Shown one piece after another: positions 10,768 to 22,426 of a DNA stretch of 64,000 nt. A program made the translations under genes and the position numbers. Origin of the DNA: Moniliophthora roreri. Lineage: Eukaryota; Basidiomycota; Agaricomycetes; Agaricales; Marasmiaceae. The notes beneath the pieces were generated by a model. The model was not told the DNA's origin, searched no databases, and saw only the letters and a list, made by a program, of their open reading frames with translations. The DNA lies in assembly GCA_001466705.2 (NCBI GenBank), contig LATX02000184.1, positions 1 to 64,000 of the forward strand. The letters run 5' to 3'. Numbering within the stretch: position 1 is the first letter of the stretch; every line of letters starts with the position of its first letter.

Positions 10768-11109
10768 ATGGTCAATACTACTGGTCTTCTGACAAGACAG
10801 GCCAATATAAGACTGCAGAATGCAGAGGATCAGTGGAAGATGCTCAGACTCCCAAAACTTACTCCATATGCATATGGATCAGACTTCAGTGCAAGTGACT
10901 CGACACTTGTGGTTGAGCAGCCAGCATTTATGACATCATTTACAACTGGAAAACTGCACAGGGTCTTGACCCTACTACAGCCAATTATTAGGGATACTTA
11001 CCCTAAGTTGGGCATCACCAGAGTGAAGAGAGAAAAGCAATTTAAGGAGCCTGCCAAAGATCAAAGCAGTGAAGATATGTTTCTCATTGTAGAACTTGAT
11101 TTCCTGTAG
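10768..11109 (+). CDS. Unrecognised open frame, possible relic exon
   Basis: An open frame of 113 codons directly beyond the MITE. It has a plausible coding texture (YGSDFSASDSTLVVEQPAF, RVKREKQFKEPAKDQSSED) but no recognised domain. It may belong to the interrupted locus on the other side of the MITE or to an old transposase. Low confidence that it is a working gene. Confidence 0.2.
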   Translation: MVNTTGLLTRQANIRLQNAEDQWKMLRLPKLTPYAYGSDFSASDSTLVVEQPAFMTSFTTGKLHRVLTLLQPIIRDTYPKLGITRVKREKQFKEPAKDQSSEDMFLIVELDFL

Positions 11110-12759
11110 CTTGACTGGTACTCTCAGAAAACAAGGGGTGAGTTATGGTGGAAATAGATATGGTCCGCTAGTACGAAGGAATCGGATCTTAGCACATGAA
11201 TAATCAACATATATTTGTGTGGGAGATTTCATAAGTGCTCCATTGGAGTATTTGTGATCCAAGTTCTCCGTTTGAGTCTTACAGTAATTAAAATAATCTC
11301 CGAGCTCATATTGTATGTGCGGCTGTATCTGTGTGAACGGAGTCTTTTGGTGAATATTGCTCATCGTCACCGACGACCTTGTCAGTGTCGGCGTCTAACA
11401 GGCGGTTCCGACGGAACATTTATTTGGCTTTGTGTGCAAAAAGAGTTCCGACGGAATGAATTTCCACCCTTGACAAGCAAGGTGATTACTATAGTTCGAG
11501 GTGAATATAAAAGGAGTGCGCAGAATCTTCAACGAAGCAAGAGCAGGAACTTGCGAGGCTGTTATCCCAGTAAGTTCGGGATTTAATTTCCAGTTCACTT
11601 GAACAAGCACAAGCGGCCCTGATATTAGATATTAGATTAACCTCGGCTTTAATTTGACCAGCCCTGTGATGCTCTTCCTCCGCTACCTCCATCATTGCCA
11701 ACTCGCTTATCCCAACCGTCTTTCCCCTCTGGCCTTAATATCTGGCCGGGTATCATGATGCAGTTCCGTGAGTAACATTTATGGTGTCTATAATTAATTA
11801 ATTATCCTAACGTTACAGCTGTACATACTAGAAAGATCAAAAAGCTGAAAAGTTCCTGCCCAGCCTGATACAACTTCATGGATTTGAGGTGCGTTATTCT
11901 AGTTTGTATTCGATGCTCATTACCGTAGTCGCGAAGAAGGACACTCATTCAAACTCAGCTGCACGGATGAAAGCGTTTGGACGGACAACTTTATTCCGAT
12001 TAGAATATACCCTTACGTACGATGGTTACACTTAATAGCAAATTTCACGGGCAGCGGTGCGGACACTTGTTTTCATCACTGAATGGAACCAACATTTTTC
12101 AAGACCATCGGGTATGTGAGAGGTTTGCAATCTGATCATCATATGAAGGGATGAACTATGTGTATCTAGGAGGTACCAAAACCTGATACCGTAACCACGT
12201 GTACCGTGACGCGTTGGGCTCGACTCGCGCGCAAAGCTACTTCTGTGATATCTGAGGGAGGTAAGTATGTTCGCCGTTCTTAGTCGCATTAAGCGTTAAC
12301 TGATCTTGATGACTTGAAGGACTGGATAATGCGACCAGGAGGGACTTTGTGGGCTGTTCTCAGACTCGTTATCTCTGGGCCCTGATGCCAATACACCCGT
12401 CATTGCATACAATCCCCAAGGAAATCTCGGCCTCAATTGTGAATATCGTCATATCCGTGTGTCGTGCCATGTGTCGCGTCGAAATTAAACACTGGCTGCG
12501 GGTCTCCAAGCGGGCCAGGTTAATGTTTCAATCCTGCTATTGTTTTCGACGATTTCAGCTCAACTAGATCTGGAGATTTTCCGTGCTACATACCGCCCTT
12601 AGCTCCATCAAAGGGATGACGCCCCTGTTCAGGAATGCACTCCTGATGGTTAGGGTACACCCCGGTTTTCAATTGAAAACTCTTAATCTCAACACCGATT
12701 CGGTTGTCTTCCTTTATAAATTCACGGGCTTTTTTCGTAGTACTTGAAACCCACCACCT
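11110..12759. other. Intergenic stretch with a short dispersed repeat
   Basis: No gene is supported. A short spliced-looking open sequence near 11760-12020 shows no known domain. A dispersed repeat at about 11362-11490 with the palindromic core TTCCGACGGAAC has an inverted partner near 55685-55816. Confidence 0.35.
11362..11490 (+). repeat. Dispersed repeat with TTCCGACGGAA palindromes (partner at 55.7 kb)
   Basis: Contains GTTCCGACGGAAC, then ATTTATTTGGCTTTGTGTGC, then a second TTCCGACGGAA. It is preceded by a CGTCACCGACGACCTTGT block and followed by GACAAGCAAGGTGA. The same blocks in the same order occur on the opposite strand at about 55685-55816. Confidence 0.7.
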
Positions 12760-13748
12760 ATGACTATTGAGGATCTCCAATCCAAGTCTGCCTACGCCGT
12801 GTTAAAGCGAGGACATGGTGAATCCGAAAGGTGAGTTGAACAACTTTCTAATTCTCGCTATATTGAGCTGTACGCTCTCACCAGGTTGAATCAGCAATAC
12901 CAGTTTTACAAGAAGCTTCATCATCGTAACCTCATCAGTGACCCCAGAATTTCCATCCCTCCGAATGGCGCAGTCCTAGACTCAGCAACGGGAACAGGCA
13001 AGTATCACGAGCCAATTTTCTAGTTCGTGACAACAGAGGAACTAACTTGACTCCAGGCGCATGGATATTAGAAGTAGCCCAAGAACTCCCATCGTCGGTA
13101 TCATTGTACGCAGTGGACATCGCCCCAACTCTTTGGCCCGGGCCCTCCTCCGGCATACCGTCCAACGTCCATTACTTCGTATCCTCCGTCACCTCCCTTC
13201 CCAAACAATGGACCAACAAATTCAACCTCGTAAACCAATCCCTCCTATCAGTCGCACTCAAAGCAGTCGATTGGCCTACATCCATCTCGGAATTATATCG
13301 CGTCACGAAACCAGGGGGATACATCCAACTCGTCGAGATGAGTCGAATACCGCCCTTTCCTCGAGGCACTGGCCCTGCCTCTAACGCAGTATGGGAGCTA
13401 TATAATCGTATGGCAGTCGCAGCGGGGTTTCTTACAACTCCGATGTCTGAAGTGCCATTAATGCTTGAAGAGGCCGGTTTTTGCGATGTTACTGTCCAGG
13501 TAGAGCCAGCAGCAATCGGTGGGAAGCGATTTGGTGGGGATAACGGGGTAGAAGCATTAGATGTACTTGAGAAAGCGTTTGTTGCTTTGAAGGATATATT
13601 TATGGTTAATCAAGGATTTGGAGTCGTGAAGAAGGAGGAGTATGATGGGTTGATAGAGAGGTATCTAAGGGAAATTGAGGAGACGGGTGCACGGGCGGGT
13701 ATGGAGCTTTGCTATATATGTGCTAGGAAAGGAATGAGAGGAATATAG
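12760..13748 (+). CDS. SAM-dependent methyltransferase (class I, LaeA/UMTA-like)
   Basis: Predicted to transfer a methyl group from S-adenosylmethionine to an unknown substrate, probably a small molecule or a regulator. Proposed exons are 12760-12830, 12885-12997 and 13057-13748 (291 codons). The ATG at 12760 was chosen because it is the only start whose exon splices in frame. Motif I VLDSATGTG is at residues 54-62, followed by YAVDIAP, then the NQSLLSVAL block. RVTKPGGYIQLVE (motif III region) follows, and the C-terminus is ICARK. The second intron starts with GC (GCAAGT), a GC-AG intron. The short N-terminal part (RLNQQYQFYKKL) resembles fungal secondary-metabolism methyltransferases. The nearest oxidative enzyme is the FMO about 9 kb away. 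The substrate is not predictable. Confidence 0.85.
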
Positions 13749-16470
13749 AGCGAGTTGAATAGCTGGAGCATCGTTTAGAGGAGGAAAGCGCTTATTTACA
13801 CAACTTGAGTATCTAGCCACTGAATCCAAGTGGAGGTCGCTTGAAATTTTATTTTGTCAGAGCACGCGAGCGGTGTTTAATACTGAGACATTAGCCGACC
13901 CATGAGCGCTAAATCTACGTTGCTTTTCTTTCCACAACGCCCATTATTGCAAAACTTGGAGGTTCGGAGGTCAATATTTCGTCCTTCAGCTGGATAAAAT
14001 TTCAAACTGAGTGTGAAAAGGACCTTTTCAACTGCCAGAGATCCAAGAGTCAGTTTCCACCCGAGGAAAGAAATGATTGGATACCGTTGCCGATTTCGGG
14101 AATGCTGAATGGTCGGCTTGTGGCTTATTCTTCCCAACCGCCTCATTGCTTCTGACAATTTTTAGAGCCGAAAAAATCATCTCCTATAGCGGGGCTGCTT
14201 TTTTTAGCCAATACATGTCGCTTTCTTACGCACCTCGTTTGTTTGCAGATTCCTGAAGCTTTGGGACACGAAGCGGTCCAATTCCTACACTTATCTGCAA
14301 CCTGTTACTCAAGCTCAATTCGGTGCATTCTAAACCCTCAGTACTGCATCCATACCGTGAAAGGACAGAGAACGTTCTCGAGTTGACGAGAAGCAACCGC
14401 TTGTCGTGTGTTCACATCATTCAGTTCAATCGCTAAGGGGTCTGGTCCCTTAGGTAGCTGCTACTCGCCTTATTTATCCCTTGGAACTGCTTGTTGATTC
14501 TGCGATTAAACCAAGATCTATAGGCAATGTACGATGGGATTGGATATCATGGCCATTCGTACGTTCATCCGCCCTTTTCAATTTTCGGCTGCTGATGTAT
14601 AGCGTTACTCTTGATGCCCCAGCATAGACTGGCCACGCCAATAGATACGCGGGAAGGCATCATGAGACCCTCGCTGTCTTATTACCTGCACCTCAGCAAG
14701 TACGTACCCAGCTTATTGAGACCAATTCGCAGTGAGGCTTCAAGTTCTGGAAGGCTGGGCACTCTAACTTGACAACGATGATCCGAAGGACGTCTTGACT
14801 CTTTCCGCACGGAAAAGAGTCCATGTAAGGGAATCAAGCGTACCTGGCTCTCCCAGTCGCACCGAGTGTTTGACACACCAGTAAAGGCGATGAACCAGGT
14901 TGCTGTATGACCTTCATGTTTGCTCGGCATTAAGCAAACACTACTCTTGTATCAGTTTTGACTTTCCCTGACATCCAGCATCGAGGAAGATATCCCCGTG
15001 TGCCTTCCCGAAACCACACGACAGATTTACCCTTTGCTAGGCCGTTCGCCGGTGCCTATTCCAGAATTACCCTCGTGGGTGGATGGTAGCTCCCACTACT
15101 GGCCTTTAGTGAAATAGGGTCAAACAGGGATCCCGGACGACCAACCACGACTGATTGGGCAAAGCATGTCGGAACGTGGAATTGGAGTTTATTGTAGGGA
15201 AGAACGAATGTTCCGAAGCGAAGCTGCAGCTATTCCTAGTTCCAACTCAAGTTCACGCTACCGTGGTTAAGCTGAACCTTATCATCAGGAAAGGAAGAAG
15301 GAAAATCATGGTGGAACCCGTTCAAATGATCGTGGGTGAAGGGATATTCGGATTTCGGCGCTTGCGCCATCTAGCTCAAGTCTCCCCACGAAATGAGGTA
15401 CGTGTTGCTCATCGTTTGCGGACCTGTTCTTTCGCCTAAAGTATGCAGTCCATCTTCACAACTGGACAGTTGATTGAGCCGACAGGTGTCAAAGGAACCG
15501 AATCCTCAGAAGAAATGCCGTGTTGTTGAAAAGGCAAAGAGGGTGCTGCTGTAGTCTGGAATTCCATAGTGGTGTCATGAGTGATAAGAAAATTTGATTC
15601 CTTTATTCGTATGGAAAGACAAGAAAATGATAATAACAGAGCTCAGGAGGGAGTTCTAGGGATGGAGATGACTAGTGTAAAGACCATATTTAGGGCTGAG
15701 GGCGTCATGGGCAGTCCTAGGGGGAAGAATACAGAAATCAGTCCCCGTGATCCTTTCACTGAACTAGCAGGTGTACGTACCAGTAAGTCACTGCGTTTCA
15801 CGGACCACCTCTCAACAAGCCATCATCAATGCTGGAACCCGAATCCCCCAATGCATTAGCCTCCCTGCGTTAGCCCGACCAAAGGTGAAAAAACATGAGC
15901 TTTTGATCTGCTGAAACCTGAGGCCCGAGACTGTCATTGTCTAGGTTGTTGCAGGGTCGTCGTCATAGAGTCATTGATACTGAATTTGGCTGAATGACCC
16001 AAGATGAGCGGATTGAAGCCAGATTGAGGGCGAAATGGAGGAGGTCGGCGACGGTTGTGGAAGAAGGCGGGAGGCGACAACGACACCATGGCGTGATTTA
16101 TTATTTTTCTTGAAAGGGAATGGTGAAACGTGGACGATCTAAAAAGGAAAGCGACTCGGGAAGGATGGCTTGGAGGTTTCTGAGAGGAAGATAGAGAAGA
16201 TATTCGTGTACAGGCTTTTGATGCGGAAACCACCCGGACCGTGCCTTCTACTATGACCTTTTACCTGGGCACCATAGGTGCTGATGTTGATTATGGATTC
16301 CAACGCGCATCATGCTCGTCTGCTAAAGTTACCTTTCCAGTATGTGTTTTCTGTGGATGCATAGGGGATACAATACATGGTGCATTAAAATCGTCTCTTG
16401 GCTCCACCGGAACCCCACAACAATTCCTCAATACCCTTCCCCAGTCATGGTTCGTGAACTAACGATTCGC
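13749..16470. other. Intergenic, no supported gene
   Basis: About 2.7 kb with only short frames and no recognised domain. Some coding-like phrases occur around 14990-15110 (FARPFAGAYSRITLVGGW in one frame) amid many stops. They may mark an old, unidentified pseudogene. Confidence 0.3.
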
Positions 16471-16944
16471 CTATGCCGACGGTATAACCCCACCATTCGC
16501 CCGCGCTTGATACAGGAATTCATCCCATCCCTGTTGGCCTCCGTCGATCGTGGTGAACACCTGTACCGCAACAGAAATCGGGCTCCGCAGCACATCATAC
16601 CCTTTCTCATCATTTTCGACATCTGATCCGAGGTATACAACCTGAACAGTGCGATTATCCAACGTGTCCTCGTCTGCCACGATGAACAATGATGCGTTTG
16701 GTGCCATGTTCACGTCTAGGTCATTCTGCGCAATCCAACTGCGGTGCTTGTCGTTAAGGCTATCAAGTGATGCACCGATTTGGTCCTCGTCGGGAAATGG
16801 TGCTGGCTGGATGACATCCGGGAGGTTATAGGGTTGTGTGAATTGGCTATTAGGCTGATTGAGCTGGTCTACAAGGCTGGGGACTTCAGGCAAGAGCGCC
16901 CTGTGCGTGGTGTAGAGTAGTACAGAATCTCTGGTCGCAGTCAT
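16471..16944 (-). CDS. Small protein resembling DUF6924 domain
   Basis: A single-exon frame of 157 residues starting at the ATG at 16944. It has no signal peptide. A hydrophobic N-terminal strand (SVLLYTTH) is followed by an acidic middle and then FIVADEDTL, TVQVVYL, a VLRSP segment and WDEFLYQARANGGVI at the end. The strand-helix pattern with ADE-T and a C-terminal W-x-E-F resembles the DUF6924 family, whose function is unknown. That match is from memory and tentative. Its promoter and first 30 or so codons are duplicated downstream (17426-17968). Confidence 0.55.
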   Translation of the reverse strand: MTATRDSVLLYTTHRALLPEVPSLVDQLNQPNSQFTQPYNLPDVIQPAPFPDEDQIGASLDSLNDKHRSWIAQNDLDVNMAPNASLFIVADEDTLDNRTVQVVYLGSDVENDEKGYDVLRSPISVAVQVFTTIDGGQQGWDEFLYQARANGGVIPSA

Positions 16945-17968
16945 GGTGGTTGGTGCAAGAGATGGTTTCTGCCGTTATAGGCTCTCAGCTTGGGTGCGTC
17001 ATACTAATGTCACGCGCAAACTTCATCTGACTATATCACAAGCCTTGTTCTTTGTAGAAGGAACCATTTCAGCACTCTCGTGAAGCGAAGGCTGCAGCTG
17101 CACGGCCGTTGACTTCCACACTGATTGATTGCTCTCCGCAAAGCCCAATGCTTCCATTCTTTGCCCCGGGGTCTTCAAACACCGAACAAACATCAAAGAG
17201 ACTAACTCTAAAATCCGACCTCTTCGCGCTGATGCATACCCCGGAAAAGTTGTTATTCGCCTAGCTACAATCTTTTCCAATACGCCACAAACGCTTGTAT
17301 CTCTCAAGACGAGCGCTGGAGAGACCTCGTGAGGTCAGAGAAGTAGCATTTCACGTATACACCGCAACGTTCGACCTGATAGGTGAGATGTGAGCAGTGC
17401 AAGAAATGTCGCGCTGCTGGATCCAAATTGCCTATTAGGTTGACTGAGCTGGTCTACAAGGCTGGGGACTTCAGGCAAGAGCGCCCTGTGCGTGGTGTAG
17501 AGTAGTACAGAATTTTTGGTCGCAGGCATAGTGGTCGATGCAAGAGATGCTTTCTGCCGTTATAGGGTGCGTCATACTAACGTCACACGCAAACTTCATC
17601 TGACTATATCACAAGCCTTATTCTTTGTAGAAGGAATCATTTCGGCGCTCTCGTGAAACGAAGACTGCAGCTGCACGGCCGTTGACTTGCTCTCCACAAG
17701 GCCTAATGCTTCCATTCTTCGTCCCGGTGGTCTTCAAACACCGAACAAGAATCAAAGAGACTAACTCTAAAATCCGACCTCTTCATGCTGATGCATACCC
17801 GGAAAAGCTGTTATTCGCCTAGCTACGATCTTTTCCAATACGCCACAAACGCTTGTATCTCTCAAGACGAGCGCTGGAGAGACCTCGTGAGGTCAGAGAA
17901 GTAGTATTTCACGTATACACCGCAACGTTCGACCTGATAGGTGAAATGTTGCACTGCTGGATCCAAAG
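16841..17968. repeat. Tandem duplication of a gene 5' end and its promoter
   Basis: Copy A (16841-17425) and copy B (17426 to about 17968) are direct repeats offset by 585 bp, with scattered substitutions and a few small deletions. Each holds the first codons of the DUF6924-like gene (minus strand) and roughly 480 bp upstream of it. Both end with GCTGGATCCAAA, which fits unequal exchange or replication slippage. Confidence 0.85.
17426..17529 (-). pseudogene. Truncated duplicate of the DUF6924-like gene
   Basis: The frame starts at the ATG at 17529 and reproduces about 34 residues of the neighbouring gene (MPATKNSVLLYTTHRAL instead of MTATRDSVLLYTTHRAL). It then runs into unrelated sequence at the duplication border. 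The copied promoter may still be active, but no full product can be made. Confidence 0.8.
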
Positions 17969-19014
17969 CACAGTGACCTTAGCAAGGATAACAGTTTTTC
18001 CAAGTCACTCAAATCACTATCCTCAATGAAGACCGAACTATTCAAACGAAATCAATTATCAGTACAAGGACCAGGACAGAGAAGGCTTCAGTGTTTTCGA
18101 ATAGCATTTCTCGAATGCCTAGGCTCAAGACAGCAAAGACATTCATGTAATCGATATAGGTCTAACTGATTACGAGTCCGAGTATTACGAGGATTCGCGC
18201 CCCTTTTTCAGAATGATGGCGCCAGCAGCTGGGCGCAGAAGCCTGATGCTTACCGTTTTAACCGTTTTCATGGGCACGTCGTTCGTTTCTGGACTTCTCA
18301 GTTTGTTTGCTCACCTGCAAACCAACCGTATATGACGTCGTCGCTGTATGCAAGGGATGACGGGTGGCAGGGCTAGAAGACTGGGTGCTCTGGGCAGATA
18401 TCTGACTGTTCAAACCGGAACTGTATCATAGTGGAACGGCAGAGCTCGCTATAGAGAGGAACGTGGACATACCCTTGAACATCACCATTTTCAGCCATAA
18501 TCTGGGATAACAACTCGAAGGGTCGTTGACCAGTACTCTAGCTAGTGATGCTAGTAATGTTCCATGAATAGCTCGGACCGGACGAAGGAGTGCCATTTTG
18601 GGCGCTAAATCATATCCACGCGTTCCAATCGACAACTGGAGAACTCGTACTGGCCATCGAGGTTGATGACCCACATCCGACAAGTTCTAGTGGGCTGGGA
18701 ATCTATAGGGTGCTATAGGGTGGAGCACTCCATGGACGGTCCCATGCTGTGAGCAAATTTGCAGTTCGCTAAGCCATTATTCGGGATCCTGTAACTTCAC
18801 TTGTCCTTCCATTCATTCGAATTCCGATGGAAATGATGAGCGGCCGTTACAGACTAATTGAGCAGTATTTCGTCTCCAGTTGTGGCCGGGTTTTTTCTCT
18901 TCATAGGATCCATTCTGGTTTCACGGGCGCTCGAACGTACACCTCGAGAGTATAAAGGTCGGTTTGTTGCACCACAAACTTCAGCACTCTACTGCCCTAC
19001 TCTCGACACACACC
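17969..19014. other. Intergenic and nuclease promoter
   Basis: No gene is supported. A TATA-like TATAAAGG at about 18951 lies some 65 bp upstream of the nuclease start codon and is a plausible core promoter. Confidence 0.35.
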
Positions 19015-20073
19015 ATGATGAACACGAGCTACCTCCAGATTTTCGCTCTCGCAGCCTATCTCATCGCGGCCGTCTCTGGCGCCACTGTCACCTTCAACTG
19101 TAACACTATACCTGGTGAGTACATCGTGCTCTCATATGTCTGTTCCAATGCTCATTAGACTTGCAGAGACATGTAATAACATGGTGTGTATGCTCTTTTT
19201 GCTGTAACTAAGGACGTAGTCTCAAGTTACGCCTTCCAAAGTGCTTCGCACTCAACCGTAACGTCTACAATCCCTTGCACTTTGACCCGACCACCGCCAA
19301 TCGGAGAGGCCGCAGGCAAGCTGCTGGCTGCCTTCCCAGCCCAAACAGGTGCTCGAGGACCCCGCCTACTCCCGCACGTGTCACGTAGGTGTCCTCTCCT
19401 CTTGCGTTGTCTCGTTGCGGACATCTGTTCGTGCAGCTGTGATGAGTTTCCCTTCGCCAGCACCTATGGACTTGACCCCGCCCTCCGCCCCAACCTCGGA
19501 TGGTTCGTTGCTACTGGCGCTACGACTCGCTGCGTCAGTACTGCCGAATGCAGGAGTAAGTGTGCAGCGTTCCATCACGATACCAGATCATATTCCTGAT
19601 TGTCCGACGCAGGTCAAGGCGGTTCCTTGAGCGCTTTCTACCAGTCCTTTGGTCGTGTCGACGGTACCCTGATAAATGTCGCTTTCACGAACCCTAATAA
19701 CGCGCCCTACTGCCGTAACCCAGGCATGGCACCTGATGCGGACTTCCGAACTGGAACTAGACCTCCCAGCCGTCGTGATCTCCTTGACGGGTTCAGCACT
19801 GGAGGAAAGCCACCCGTCCGACGTGCCGAGGTCTACGAGTATAGGACGGCTAGCAACCTTACCATCCGGTCGGTTACAGGCCCACTCGAAATTGGGTCAG
19901 AGATCTTTGTTCCAAATGACGAGTGGCAGAACAACCCGAAAGTCAAGGCTATGCTTGCCCGACGACAGGGTGATGATGAAGGTTGTGCTGGTACTAGGGT
20001 CCAGATGGATGCAGCCAGTTTATTGGAGAACAACGAGCTGGGTGCCACCGACCAGATCGTCGAGCAGCTCTAA
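19015..20073 (+). CDS. Secreted deoxyribonuclease, NucA/NucB family
   Basis: Expected to be a secreted nuclease of the NucA/NucB type, cleaving DNA outside the cell. Proposed exons are 19015-19114, 19167-19183, 19242-19384, 19437-19555 and 19613-20073 (279 codons). A signal peptide covers about residues 1-22. Cysteine-rich TFNCNTIPETCNNMC follows, then NRCSRTPP and the core TCDEFPFAS (Asp89, Glu90). RCVSTAECRSQGGSLSAFY comes next. CDE(F/Y)PFAST and SQGG-LS-FY are the family signature. The third exon was placed at 19242 because that restores the expected N-N-M-C-F junction and gives a 58-nt intron. The C-terminal 100 residues are unlike short bacterial members. Role (nutrition, defence) is inference. 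Confidence 0.8.
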
Positions 20074-21590
20074 ATGCCAAGCACGATATTCGGGCCTGGA
20101 ATACAAGCTTCTAGCCTATAACTTTCGTTTCCATTCTCTGCCTCTGTACAAAGAAATAACTCCCTGTGTATGTTGAATGTGAATCTATTTAGCCTGTCCC
20201 TCTTCTCTATTGAACGGAGTCAAGTTAGTCACTACATGATCCAAAGCACTACTGCGTAGATGTCTGGCTATACATCTTAAGGCTAGTCCCCTAATGCCCA
20301 TGTCCACGCTGTCAAGCACAGTGCCACAGCTTGACAATTGCCCAGGTATTGATGGAGTTACGACTCACGGTGTGTAGTACAGATCTTTTCCCAGCAGGTC
20401 AAGATGTAGAAGTCACCCAATTTGCCGAAAGTTACCGGCCTGTTCAGCCGATTCAAGGGCCTTGAGTCTTGACAGGATGATTGGAGGTACACGGGTGCGA
20501 CGATGATGACCGGATACTATAGAATTGCAATGAGTAATGCCAAAAGTCCGGGGTGACAAAGGGAATGGTTCTTGCCTATCTCCATAGGGTCAGGTTCCAG
20601 GCCAAGTACGTTTTCTCCGACATTGAATGAACTGTTCACCGGGAGCCAGATCGATCATAGGATTTAGAGCGGACGCAGAAGATTCTAAGTATTGCCTAGA
20701 AGAGTCGTTTTCGAATTCATTACTTGTAGCTGTCACCAAGAGTGAGGTCCTGGGGCTCTTCTCGTCTTCTAATCTTGGAGCTAATACTCGGAGAATTTAA
20801 CATGAGAAGGCACCGTTTGACTTTTCAAGAAATCCTCTTTCGATTGATAAATTTCTGCTGTACCGAGAGTTCATCTAAAGTCAAGGTGTCTTCTTCCTGG
20901 TTCAAATTGTACTTGCCTATTTGTGCTGTGATAGAATACAGCATTCGAGAGGTCAAAGATGATGATCAGACGACAAAAACCCGGGCCATCACTGTCATGA
21001 CCGCACGCGGCACGGCGCAACCGCTCTTTGTCATTGACCACCATGTCACCACCATCACTGGACTCTAATCTCTAGCACAAACGAATACGATTCTCTTCAA
21101 GAAATATCTTAAATCACGGCCTATTCAGTCGAGGTTATTCCAATGAGGCTTGAACTAAGCATCACAGTAATGGCGTCATTTTGAGGTGCAGGTGCGTTTT
21201 CCACCTCCCGAAAGTCCTTTATATACTCACACTGTGATATATATGAAGAACCAGTGATCCAATCTGTGTGGCTTCCGGTCGATCGGGCGAATTGGGCGAC
21301 AGCATTAGCTGGAAGACGTAGCCGTGTGGTTAAAAAAGTGAAGTGAACCGGGAATTAAAAGTGTGTGCTTGAATCAATTGGATTACTTCCGCTGACTGAC
21401 CAACATTCCATCTTTCAGGTATCTCATTTATCTGATTATCATCTTTACATCAGGTGCTAGAAGTCTCTTCAAGCCTCAACGTTGTCCAGCCGATCGCGTG
21501 TCATTCTCGCTGTCACCTTGAACTCCCCATTGCGAGACTGTATAAGACCCTCTGTGTCACCGGACTAAACCTCAGTTATCATCCGCAAAC
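20074..21590. other. Intergenic, no supported gene
   Basis: A 108-codon frame at 20742-21068 has no recognised domain. Nothing else is supported. Confidence 0.3.
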
Positions 21591-22213
21591 ATGCTCAAAG
21601 ACAGCCTATACCGTATAAGCAATGTTGATCATGACTACCAAGCCGGCCAGTACGGTAACCAGGTCGTTATTGCTGAATATCTCAACGGCAGGGGTTTCGA
21701 TGTATGTCAGGTCCATACCCACCTAGATTTTCTTACTTCGATTCCTGATTATTGCCATTCCATCACTAGTGGGATATCGCCAGCACCAAAGACGGCAAAT
21801 ACACCTTACTAGGTAACAATAGCGGCACTGGCGAACGTCAATGGGGAATAGCACCGGCGTTAGAGCACAAGGTTCGGCTGCAGGGGTATACCGAGAAGGT
21901 TGGAATGTATGAGTGGTATATCAATGCTGTCGAGGGCAAGGACAATGTTTACACGTACGTGACCTTTTCCGGCTACGGACTCGGCTATCTCTTACTGAGT
22001 GTTTTTGTAGAATCACGAGCAAGCCGAATGATGGGTATGCTTGGACTTGCGACAGGACGCCAGGTTATGATTCCGCCGCAGTGAGCTCCAAATTTCTGAA
22101 CATTTTCTAGTGTACGGATCTGACGCTGCAGCGTTTCGCAGGATGTCCATCTTGACACTCTGGGCAAGTCTGGTCAGGAGTGGACTTTCTATGAGTATAG
22201 GTATGAGTTCTAG
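21591..22213 (+). CDS. Small cytosolic beta-trefoil-like protein (lectin or protease-inhibitor type)
   Basis: Proposed exons are 21591-21701, 21770-21954, 22011-22080 and 22142-22213 (145 codons). There is no signal peptide. The sequence has three loosely repeated units with Trp and Gly: YRISNV...FDWDIASTKDGKYTLLG, then RQWGIAP...YEWYINAVEGKDNVYTI, then YAWTCDRT...QEWTFYEY. A W-x-I/F strand recurs after each unit. This fits the beta-trefoil fold of ricin-B-type lectins and mycocypin-like inhibitors of mushrooms. No sugar-binding QxW motif is complete, so ligand and function are open. A 30-nt intron choice in the third gap was rejected in favour of a 61-nt one. Confidence 0.55.
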
Positions 22214-22426
22214 CCCTGTTTAGTAGATACTCGAGTAGAATCCGTCATAGTCAAATGCGCAAGTTCATGTGTTATTAATATAATCGTGTTACTATGCGCA
22301 CCGCGGATCCGATCAACCATTAATCCGACTTGTACAAATTCCATCGCCAGCTCACGCCATCATCGTAAATATGTTTAGATCTTCTTCGAATTTCGGCTTA
22401 TCTTTCCATCTCATCTTTGCTCATCC

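Noticed and set aside
22081..22110. 30-nt intron in the beta-trefoil-like gene
   Set aside because: Too short for fungal splicing. A 61-nt intron (22081-22141) keeps the frame and gives the expected QEWTF end.
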